A stretch of 64,000 nucleotides of DNA from Heliocidaris tuberculata (Eukaryota; Echinodermata; Echinoidea; Camarodonta; Echinometridae), in contig CM046844.1 of assembly GCA_025618425.1 (NCBI GenBank), positions 12,078,058-12,142,057 on the forward strand. The letters are read 5' to 3'. Numbering within the stretch: position 1 is the first letter of the stretch; each line of letters starts with the position of its first letter. The position numbers and the translations under genes are program-made. Shown here in pieces: positions 35,665 to 47,900 of the stretch. Under the pieces are notes generated by a model. It did not search any database and was not told the origin of the DNA. It saw nothing but the letters and a program-made list of their open reading frames with translations.

Positions 35665-36423
35665 TCATGCAACTTGTGTGTGAAGTCCCATTTACCCATT
35701 TACCCATTTCTGTGTGCAGTAAATGTGCTTTTCAGCAAGTTGGTCTATTTCTTATCATTTTGATGTTTCCAAAACCGCACAGTATAAAACAATTCTTATG
35801 TAGACATGAATAACCTTTCAAATTGCTTTGAGACAGTTTCATTCACAATGTAATCACATGACCAGAACTCAACTTTATCTTCAGAAACCACTGGTATAGA
35901 GACTAAACTTTAAGCACATTTGTTAGAAAATAAATGAAACCATCACCTTCATAGAAGTTACAATAAAATACACATTCCGTAAAGTCTATTCCATGCATGC
36001 TTAACAAAACATGTAAAGTCAGAAGTGTAAAAGGGCCTTACATGTACATGTATGTCTGTGGAGAAACAGAAGGGCAGTAATTCACTTTGGGGGATAACTA
36101 AATATAACAAGTATACATACTTTCTGCTACTTCTATAAATTTCTTCAGTCTTTTGGATGTAAACATATCAAACAAAGTGTTTAAAATACAACTGATTTTG
36201 CCTCGGTTGATTTCAGCCAAATCAGTACCAAATTGGGTATATTTCATTAAAAAATACTTATCTCTAAAACATATTAACCTTGTTTAATAAGATTTATAAT
36301 GAAATACACTGCCCCTCTTGTTCTCTACTGACTATACAATTGTTCCATGCAGCGGGAATGAACATTTACATGATTGTACTTCTTAGAAAAAAAAAAAATA
36401 TATTGATATAATGCATATATATA

Positions 36424-37362
36424 CAGGGTGGCCCAATAAAAACAGACAAGCATACTTCCAGTAACGCAGGGCACACTTCACTGTAGACTGAAAATCTTTA
36501 TAAAAGAAAAATGATACCAAATTTGTTAAAATTGGTAGAGTACTTTTTATTCTAGACAGACAGTAGTGAAACAATGTTGAAGACAGTGTTGGGTCCAAGA
36601 CCAGAGGGTCCGAGATCAAGATCGAGGTTACTGATGCCGATCTAAGGTACTAAACACTGAGTTGTGTTTTCGCCGATTGGTGAATGATTTTAAAAGCTTT
36701 TTTGTTTGATAATTTACGTAATGATCTCGAGCAATCTCGAAATCTCGAGCGAAAGTTCCGAGAACAGAAGCTCCGAGATCAAGATCAAGATCAAGACCAA
36801 CACCTTCGAGATCAAGAACAAGATCGAGGTTACTGATGCCAATCTCGAGACTGGTCTCGAGATCAAGATCGATCTAGAGGTACCAAAAACTGGTTGAAGA
36901 CATTCACTGGCAGTGCTCACTGCAGAAATAATGTATCGTTGTGCAGTTTCAGAAATGGTTAGTATTTACATGTATGTATGCCTGAGCTTTGGGCAAGCTG
37001 TAACAAATGTCAGATTGAATACAAACATAACATTCCACCCACATTATTATGAAGAGCCAACACGTTTACGTGATAAGATTTCTAGAAATAGAGTATGTAC
37101 ATGTAGATCTACATTGAGAAAGTGCTGATTACTATGACAAGGCAAGATGCATTGTTTAAAACACAGTCTCATTGATACGGGCGAATTTGAACTCTTACCT
37201 TGCATCACAAATTGCTCCCTAAAACAATAACCCCTTTACCAAATTTGTCAATCTTGGTATCATTTTCTTGTGAAAAGATGCTACTTCTGCTGGTAATAAT
37301 GAATTTGACTGGAAATTATTGGAAGTACATGTATGCTAGTCCGTTTTTATTGGGCCACCCTG
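36424..37362. mobile_element. Mariner-like non-autonomous element, TA target duplication
   Basis: Starts CAGGGTGGCCCAATAAAAAC and ends GTTTTTATTGGGCCACCCTG, both flanked by TA. Weaker pairing continues inward for about 100 bp (AAATGATACCAAATTTGT and its diverged complement near 37230). The interior holds GATC-rich repeats (GATCAAGATCGAGGTTACTG near 36790-36850, with a relative near 36615). No DDE transposase frame seen. TA duplication and these ends point to Tc1/mariner. Confidence 0.75.
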
Positions 37363-38692
37363 TATAATTAGAAAAATCCTCACTTTAGTAAGATACTATC
37401 AAAGGCACCATTGGAAATAAACTTTAACAAATATTAAACTATGTTTATGCTAAATAAACATGAAAATTTTACAAAGACCTACATGTTGATGTACACTCTG
37501 TACAGAACTGGCTGTAAACTTACACAGTTCTACGATTGAACACATTGGTTCAAAATGAGACCCAAGATACAGGCCCACATGGAGGTGTAGAGCTGTCCTA
37601 CAGTTGGCATAATTCGTTCTTTGGTTTCTTTGTAAAGCAGACATTAGTGGCACATTAAAGGAATAATCATGCACGTGTAGATTAAATAAAGCTTTGATTT
37701 CTAAATTTTCTGTGGATTCTTCCCACAGTGGAGTTCCCCCTTAGTAGGGCATTTACATACTTGCCAACATTTGGAATTCAGAAAACAGAACGCGCATTTG
37801 CAAGGGGATCCAGCGGCCTGCCTCGGGGCCCATGGGCTTAACTATAGAATACCCTACCAACACGCTACATGTACATACGTTGGTCCAGCCCCTGGCTGAC
37901 ACTGTTCCGCTAATGGTTGCTTTTATTTTGACAGATTTTCTTCCGAAATCGTACCAAATCACAAATCATGTACGACTATTTACGTGATACGTACTGCAGA
38001 CTCAACTTGCGGTGAGCGACTCGCGATAGCGCTATATGATACATGTACGTATAACGTATGTAACCGTATGTAACGGTATACTGTACGTAGCAAATGCATG
38101 CATGCTGTGCATATGGCTGAGGGATATGCATAGCACTGTACGCACATATACGCTTATTATTACATGCTGCACATTTAGAGATCTGCTCAAAAAACAAGGT
38201 AGAGACTGTGTGATTCAAGATCTCACAGAGGAGACATTTTGAAGAAACTACAGAATGGGATTCAATGAATTTTACATCAATCTGTGTCTTTGATCAAACA
38301 GGAGAGGATGAGCCATTTTGTTAATTGATCGAAGTCCAATAACACATAGCGCATACAAAATGCGTAATTTCTTAATTACGCCTAAAACTGATATACGCAC
38401 AAAGCGCATCCTTATAAAAAAAAAGGGGGGCTCCTATTGGTTGACCTACCTATATAAAATCCATTTTGATTGGTAAAATGTCCAAAAATGGGAGTGTCAA
38501 AGATAAGAAAAAGGTGTTTCTTAGAGAGATAATATCCCCCCAAAACAACTTTCGGAATACCAACTTCACGGTACAACAATATTAGAGCTGCATTATCTTC
38601 AGAAGATACAACAAAAGTTACAACAAAAGTTAAAATAAGTTTCAAAATACCACTCCTAAAATAGTACATTACTGTAACTTCCTTCCTTGGAT

Positions 38693-38698
38693 TTTATT
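38693..38698 (-). promoter_or_regulatory. SUMF2: Candidate SUMF2 polyadenylation signal
   Basis: The complement reads AATAAA, 45 nt downstream of the SUMF2 stop codon. Confidence 0.45.
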
Positions 38699-38742
38699 GC
38701 TAGAGATGTTAATTACCTAAAACCATAAATACGAAACCTTCA

Positions 38743-38971
38743 TTAAAGTTCATTTCTACTCTTCTTCTTTCCCTTCCCATTTAAATCTGCTGGATTTGGT
38801 CGAACAAATTTAGCGCCCTCTGGAAGCTCTGTCGCTGTAGGCTCTTCTTTCGCAACCTTCTCTGCATTCTTCTTCTTTCCCTTTGGTTTCTTTTCGCTGG
38901 TTCCAGTAGGTAATGACACAGCACATCTGAATCCTAAATTATCGGAGCCAGCATCTGCTTCATTACCCATT
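38743..38971 (-). CDS. SUMF2: SUMF2 exon 9 (basic tail, RNEL)
   Basis: Encodes [20 protein letters not shown], then a Lys/Pro-rich tail with two KGKKK blocks, ending KSRNEL and TAA at 38745-38743. Acceptor CTTCAG. Confidence 0.9.
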
Positions 38972-41900
38972 CTGAAGAAGGGAAAATTTTGAGAGAAAAA
39001 AAAAATGGCGGAAAAAAAATTATTAGAGACTTGAAATTGCTCAACCTAACATTAAAAGTAGGAAATCTTCAATTATTCCTACTCTCAATCTTATTAGAAG
39101 TCAGCAAATTTAGTTAAAAGTAGTGCATTTATTCACTTTTTAACTTATTTGAGTAAAATGAAATGACAGTGGTTGAATTTTCAATTGATCATCTTCGATT
39201 GTTTCATCTCAGACTGTTCTATCTTTAACTGTTCCAATAACTCCTGTTTTGTAGCTCTTGCATCTACATGTAATAGAGGAATGAAGAACAGGACTTAGTT
39301 AGGTCACGATGAGATAGAAAATTAAGTTGGCAAGTCTTGATCATTTTTCCTATTAAGACTTAACCTGCATGCAGTGTATATTTACTAATACAGATGAAAC
39401 AAGATGAATGTGACTGCCTCTCCTATATGCCTCCGCCTAAATTCAGTTGATGGCTCAAACTGTTCTTGAAATCTTGTGATAACCAGATTAAAAAGCCTCT
39501 AATTACATGTTAATTGACCTCTTTGACATTTGACCTTACACCTTATAACCCAAAAGTCTAATCACTTTATCTCCTCCTAGCCATGAATACAAAATAGTTG
39601 AGATATGGTGATAACAAAGGTAAAATAAACATTAATTTTACATACACCTGTATAATGGCCTCTATGACCTGTCACCTTTGACCTAGTGAACAGAAATCTA
39701 ATCAGTTCGTCTCATTATGGTGATGCATACTAGTTCCAATTTGAAGTTAATGGATCAAATGGTTCTTGAGATATCACATTAAGGCTAAAACCTGCAATTT
39801 CAGAATTGACCTCTATGACCTTTGACCTTTGACCTACATACCCCAAAATCTCATCAGATCGTCTTCCTATGGTGATACATACTAGCACTAAGTTTGAAGT
39901 TCATACCTCAAATGGTTCTGGAGTCATCGCTAGAACGAGGCTAACACCTGAAATTTCAGAAATTGGCCTCTGTGACCTGATCTTTGACCTACGTACCCCA
40001 AAATCTAATCAGATCGTCTTCCTATGGTGATACATACTAACACCAAGTGTGAAGTTCATATCTCATGTGGTTCTTGAGTTATCGCTCGAACAAGAAAGCA
40101 GGACGGACGGACAGACGGACGGATGGACAACCCGAAAGCATAATGCCTCCGGCACCACCTTTGGTGGGCGGAGGCATAAAAATGAATAATTTTTATACTA
40201 TAAGATTTTACTCTTCACCAGATCTACCCTAAAAACTGCCCTTAACGACAGAAATATATACAATATCCCAAACCTTGTTGTGACCCTAGCAGCGTGATTG
40301 AACTTCCCATCTTTGGAGTCGATATATGATCCCCCTCGGAGGACATAACGGATCTGGGACGGGTCCTCTTCTCCCGGGGAGGGAGTGTCATCTTTGGAAC
40401 TGGGCGTGGCACTGAATTTGGTCGATGTCCACTCCCAGACGTTGCCAATCATGTCGTAAAGATCTACATGTAAATGGGAAGAGGGTGATTGCAGAATAAA
40501 TCATAGAAAGTCAAATGAGCAAGAAGCACAACTCATAAGTTTAAAATCATCCCAATTTTGAATTGAACTGAATGGTATCAAGTCATAATAGAAAGAAATA
40601 GAATAAACTCACCATAATCATTTTGAGCTGGGAATGCATCAACAGGGCCTACACCATGATACCCATCCGCCTTTGTATTCTCTCCTGGGAATTTGCCCTA
40701 TCCAACAATAAAAAAAAACAAGATGAATGCGACTGCGTCTCCTAAATGCCTCCGCCTAAATTCAGTTGATGGCTCAAACTGGTCTTGAAATATTGTGATA
40801 ACCAGAATAAAAAGCCTCTAATTACATGTTAATTGACCTCTTTGACATTTGACCGTACACCTTATAACCCAAAAGTCTGATCACTTTAAATATCTTCTAG
40901 TCATGAATACAAAATACACATGTAGTTGAGATACGGTGATAACAAAGGTAAAAAAACAATAATTTCACATACACCTGTATAATGACCTCTATGACCTGTC
41001 ACCTTTGACCTATGTGAATAAAAATCTAATGAGTTCATCTCATTATGGTGATGCATACTAGTTCCAAGTTAAAGTTAATGGATCAAATGGTTCTTGAGAT
41101 AGCATGTTAACAAGGCTAAAACCTGCAATTTCAGAATTTACCTCTATGACCTTTGACCTACGTATCCCAAAATCTAAAAAGATCGTCTTTCTATGGTGAC
41201 ACATACTAGTACCAAGTTTGAAGTTCATTCGTGAAATGGTTCTTGAGATATATCGTGTTAAAAAGGCCAACACCTGTAATTTCAGAAATTGACCTGTGAC
41301 CTTTGACCTTTGACCTACATACCCCAAAATCTCATCAGATCGTCTTCCAATGGTGGTACATACTAGCACCAAGTTTGAAGTTCATACCTCAAACGATTCT
41401 TTAATTATTGCGAGAACGAGGCCAACACCTGAAATTTCAGAAATTGGCCTCTGTGACCTTGACCTCTGACCTACGTACCCCAAAATCTAATCTGATCGTC
41501 TTTCTATGGTGATACATGCTACCACCAAGTTTGAAGTTCATACCTCAAATGGTTCTTGAGTTATCGCGAGAATGAGGCTAACACCTGAAATTTCAGAAAT
41601 TGCCGTGTCCTTGACCTTAGACCTACGTACCCCAAAATCTAATCAGATCGTCTTCCTATGGTGATACATACTAGCAACAAGTTTGAAGTTCATACCTCAT
41701 GTGGTTCTTGAGTTATCGCTAGAGCAAGAAAGTGGGACCTGAAATTTCAGAAATTGGACTCTCTGACCTTGACCTTTGACCTACGTACGCCAAAATCCAA
41801 TCAGATCGTATTCCTTTGGTGATACATACTAGCTCCAAGTTTTAAGTTCATACCTCATGTGGTTCTTGAGTGGTGCCGAACAAGAAAGAGGGACCTGAAA

Positions 41901-44900
41901 TTTCATAAATTGGACTCTGTGACCTTGAACTTTGGTCTACGTACGCCAAAATCCAATCAGATCGTCTTCCTATGGTGATACATACTATCAACGAGTGTGA
42001 AGTTCATACCTCATGTGGTTCTTGAGTTATCGCTAGAGCAAGAAAGTGGGACCTGAAATTTCAGAAATTGGACTCTCTGACCTTGACCTTTGACCTACGT
42101 ATACCAAAATCCAATCAGATCGTATTCCTTTGGTGATACATACTAGCTCCAAGTTTTAAGTTCATAACTCATGTGGTTCTTGATTGGTGCCGAACAAGAA
42201 AGAGGGACCTGAAATTTCAGAAATTGGACTCTGTGACCTTGACCTTTGACCTATGTACCCCAAAATCTAATCAGATTGTCTTTCTATGGTGATACATACT
42301 AGCACCAAGTTTGAAGTTCATACCTCATGTGGTTCTTGAGTTATTGTTAGAACAAGAAAGAGGGACGTACGGACGGACAACCCAAAAACATAATGCCTCC
42401 GTCACTACCATCGGTGGCAGAGGCATAAAAAGAAGAAGGAGACAACAGCATTAGCATGGGCACAAAATAGAACTACTGGATGAATAACACAGTCATTTTA
42501 CTTCTATTGGTCTGTTAACCATTTATACTCAAACCCTATACCTGGGCCCCATCCTATACAGAGTTTTGACTCATCCAAATCAATCCAAAGTTCCTCAATC
42601 CATTGTAACCTTACAGTCTCTTTAATATCTCCTATGTACAGAGTCGGGATTGACATAAATCTCGAGATAAATTGCGACCGATTCTAATCAATCGCAACTC
42701 ATTCGAAGACAGTGCCTGGATATCATTACACGTCTATAAACACTAAATTACATACATGTATACATGTACAGGTATATCTTACAAAGTAGGGTTTATTTCT
42801 TTTCATGACTTGAATCATAAATCAAACATCTTCAGTTCAACCGAGTGTAAGATACTTCCTATATCAACATTTTACAAAAATGTTCAACAAAACAATATAC
42901 ATGTAACTGTATTTTACCTGCCATATATTCATCCTGTTCTTCTCATATTTGTTTCCCCATGGATACTCTTTGCCTGCAAGGAAAGAAAGAGAGACAAAGA
43001 GAGAAAGACAGAATAAGTAGAGCATAAAATATTTACTTCAAAGGAAGCAAAAATATCCTAATTGAACTTCAACTTATGTTTATTGGAATATCTCAAAATT
43101 GGCTTTCAAAGATGTTAGGACAACTTATTATACTCTCAAGTACATGTATTACTGTCACTGAGTATTTACTTCATAAAATCCCTTCATTATGATAAAAACT
43201 AAAAAAAATTAATACAACCTCTAACCATACCTGATGTACATATACATGTACATGTAGAATAGATGTGACCCCAGAAGAGAGTCCTGTCAGACACATGTTA
43301 CCACATGTTACCATATTGAGGGAAGAGTAACCTCCATATACATGTACATGTACACTCACCTTCCAGAGCCCCCTAGCTGCAAACTCCCACTCTGCTTCAG
43401 TGGGTAACGTACATCCATGCAACTGACAGAATAGTACAACCCCATGCCTCTAATCATACATGTACCTGATGTACATGTAGAAAAGAAGTGGGCCTAGTAG
43501 AGTGTCCTGTGGGACACATGTTACCGTACTGAGGGAAGAACTCATCGGCCTCCCACACACTCACCTTCCCGATCCCCTCTAGCTGCAAACTCCCACTCTG
43601 CTTCAGTAGGTAACCTCCATCCATGCCACTGACAGAAGGTTCTAGCATCAACATGACTGATGTGTACTGCTGGGTAGTTTAGTCGATTCTCAATGCCACT
43701 CCCTTTCCCTTCTGGCTAAAAACAAATTAAATTCCAAGTATTTTAACTGCAAGTATTACAACAATGAGAAAATATAAAACAATGAGAAAATATAAAATAT
43801 ACCATAAAGAAAAATTCTGAATAGACATTTTTACCTCCAATGTACTGCCTATAGATTGTACAGCAGAACCAAACTTGGAGTTCGGTTCAGCGCAAGCCTT
43901 TATCTTGGCGAGCGCGTACGGGTGCGTTGAGTAGTCTACTCACGAGTCACTTTTACGCTTATAGAAAGTGTAATTAAAATTGCAATATCTCTTTATGGAA
44001 TTAATATTTGAAGCCCATATTTTGAATATAGTATAACGACATGAAACCTCTAAGATACAGAGCAAAATTATTTTTGGTGATTGGTACCCTTTAAGGTCAA
44101 CATAATTTTGTATCATTCCAGAATATGTCAAGGTAGTCATTGTCAAGGTTCAGCTCTTCATTTTTGTTATGACTTTGTGAAATATTTGAGATTACATGTA
44201 TACTCTTCAGCCAACACAGCATGTTCTTTGTTACAATACTTCTTACATGTAAATCTTTCATGTCACTCCCATTATGAATTGCTGTATTCTAACTCAGTTC
44301 TTACCTGTCTCCAGTAAGCGTTCTGAACTGGAATCCACCAAGGGGCATCCTACATGTATAACGAATGGAGATTTCATATGATTACGAGGGGTTTGTTATT
44401 TCTTTAGAGAATGCCACACAAGATAAACAAAAATAGCAGTCTAAATGGGGTCTCAAATGTCACAAACACTCAAACCAAGAAAGAGATATTATCCCTTTCT
44501 TTTTTTCTTTTTTAATCAGAAAACATATTTAGTAGGAATCCAATGTGATTTCTTCACAAATGTGGTCAAACATCCATTTTCTTTTTGTAAAATATATGGT
44601 GTGTGAGATAAGTAATACAGACAGAGAGAAACTAAATTTCCTTTATCATTAAGAGGTTCATCTGAACTTACAGGTAATCTCTGCTCAATAGTATTCTTGA
44701 TAGCCTCTGGAACGAATGCATCAAACGCAAAGCTCCATGTGTATTTTTCTGCATCTGTCTTGTATTTCTTTGCTCTCACAAACTTCCTAGAACAATGAAA
44801 TAGATCAAAACTCATGAATTAATAATTAGAAACATGAATACACTGTATTGCACATGGCTTCTCTGTATGAATTGTGCATACTAAATTAACAGAATATATT

Positions 44901-47900
44901 TCTACATGGATTGAACATCTATATACATGTACATGCACAGGGGTAACCTTGCTAGTCATAAGGACTGCTAGTCATAAGGACCACTTATTCAGAAGGACCG
45001 CTATCCATAACGCGTGACTAAATGAATATTTAGCAGTTTTGTATGAATAGGGGTCCTTTTAATTAGCGAGCAAACCATAGACAAATTACCGCTCTATTCA
45101 TAAGGACCACTATTCATAACTATTCATCAGGACCATTATTCATAACGCATGTTAAATGAATAGCGGTTTTCTATTAATAGCGGTCCTTATGAATAGCGAG
45201 CAGACCCCCCATGTACATGTATAGTTCTACAATTTGAGAAAATCACAAAAAGTTCAGTAGATAAGAACAAAATTACTTGTATACATGTACATGAATGATT
45301 GTGCATACAACAACAACAAAAACTTCTCATCGTGCAATTAAAAGCAATGTTACTTCCTCTGCTGAGAGGAAGATGGGCATTATTTAGTTCTATGTATTAA
45401 GAAAGATATTCCCGAGTTAACACCTCTATGGCTTTCAGGAAACAATACATGTATTTTGTTATGAAGTTTATGACACAAAATATTGAAAAAAATAGATGGG
45501 GCTGCCAGAAATTTGTCAGCTAAACACTTAAAAGCAATTAGTGTTACTGCTGTAGAACATACTACACATCTATTTCTCTCACTGGGTTCTAATGCATGAA
45601 ATTGCTGAAGAAAGTTGCTTGGCTTGAAAGTACATGTACATGTACATTGTAGCCCTGCAAATAGAATTTTAATTTCACACTGGTATTTGTTTGACACACA
45701 ATTAGAACAAACAAGTGTTCCAACTTCAATGTATTTGTACATAACTACTCTGTATACTAGATTTCACTTTGGATATATAACAAACATAGGGCAGTTATCA
45801 TTATTTTTCCACTCTGTTGACTGTGCACTTTGCATCATACATGTATATCTAAACCATGACATCCTAGTAGCCTGACAGCCCATGAGACCGACAGCCTGCA
45901 AGACCAACAATGTTGGTATCTTGAAATTTCAGAAAAGTAGTCAGATGAAGGCCCGCACAAACGACATGTCAGTCTTATGGGCTGTCAGTCTCATGAACCC
46001 CAGACAACATTTCAGAATGCCTGCAAGACCAACACTATGGCCCGAATTCACGCACAGTTTATTTCAATTAATTTACATAAACCATGGTCTAAACCATGGC
46101 AACTAGCGTGAAATTTGCGCACTTTGCTAATCAAGCGCGTTCATTATTGGATCTTTCTAAGTGTACGCGCGAAATCAAGCGCACTTATACCACAAAATCT
46201 GCATAAACCATGGTACAAATCTATTACCACCTTTGTGAATTCGGGCCTATCAGTCTCATGGGTAGCAGATGTTTTATTTAGGGAAATTAATGTTTACATA
46301 AGATTATTACTACCCCATAACAATGAGTATGACAGTATGATATGAGCAATCCTCCTCAGGAATGGTAACAGCTTGTTGAACTGCCATTATTCAAACAAAC
46401 CTTAATCCACATAATTAGCCAAACAGGTACATGTACACTAAATCTTTGTCATAGGATATTAATACAATCTAAATCCATTTAACAAAATGGAAATATTATC
46501 TGAATGAAGGCAGACATGTAGGAAAACTGTTGTGTTCAAGTATTCTGTAAATATAAAAATATTAAAATAAACATTTAAAGAGTAACAAAAGAAAACAAAG
46601 TAAAATTTATGTGTAACATGAAAAAAATGAATGAACACAACAATGCAGAAATGAAATACAATACAAAAAATTTAAAGAAAATGCCAGAAGTAAGCAAATG
46701 AATGGACACATTCTTTGATCCCACTTCCTTTTCCCAGCAACTTTACCTTCATGTCTTTTTAACTGTATAGTTCAAGCTGTAAATTGATTGATAGGTCTAT
46801 TCACAGATTGCATAAAGAAGCATGGACCCAACCACGAAAGAAGGATGTACATGTATCTGAATACCTGCAGAAATACTGTTTGCTTCTAAATCTGCGCACA
46901 TTGTAATGATTTTTTTTCAATATTCACAAAATAAAGGGAAAATACAACCAGCACATTATACAAGTGTGGCGGTTTGAAATATTGTATTTCAACTTTGGCC
47001 GATTTATGATAAATCTTTAATTTAAGGAAGATTGATTGAAGAATTAAAGATGATAAAAGGAATGCTAGAACCATATACAGTGCAATGTTTTTTTTCAAGA
47101 GGAAGTAAACCTTCATACAAAGTTCACCAAGTGGATCAGACAAACCAGAGAAACAAGTTACAGACGGACAAAGATAAGAAAGTTATTCATTTTCTAAAGA
47201 TCACTAATAATCTGGGCCCTGGTGCCTAAAACTTTCAATTAATGGTAACTCTGCAGCAGCTATCAATGGTAACTACCATGGTAACAGCACTCAGCAGCCA
47301 ATCAAAATCAAGGTTTCCATGGGAGTTACCATTGATGGCCAAGTTACCGTTAATGGAAAGTTTTATGCAACGGGGCCCTGGAGAACCTTCCCTGGAGAAC
47401 CTTCAATTGACAATTTGTTCACAATGTGTAATGTCATACATTTACATCTTAGTTATACTGTTCCATCAATTGTGCACTAAAGAAGTGAATAATCAAAATT
47501 GCCCTCTTCTAAATTTGTATCATGGAAAAGACATTTCTTCAAACAATTTTGCCTGTCTGTAACTATATTTAAAGGGCAATCCAACCTAGGTAATAAGATG
47601 ATTTGTGTGAAAGCAGAAAGATAAGAAAAACAGGATGGTGAAAGTTTGAAAGAAATTGGACAAGGACTAAGAAAGTTATGGATGTTTGAAAAATGAGATC
47701 ACTACATCTATGCGAATCTCAAATTGGTAATTTGGTGAGTCAGTTATGACATTTTTGTGGACAACTCTCCTATTTGTCTTACACAAAAATATCATTAATT
47801 TGCGATTTTCCTCGAGGCGCTTTTACTCTCAGGGCAGTACTCAGAAAATATTGGAGATGGCATATTGTCCTCATGAACGAAACGATCCTACTGAGTAATG

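Noticed and set aside
41058..41372. 104-codon minus frame [20 protein letters not shown]...
   Set aside because: Falls inside the ~157-bp tandem array of the pearl/HINE-like element; the peptide echoes the unit (CHHRKTI, LGTSM) and is not a gene.
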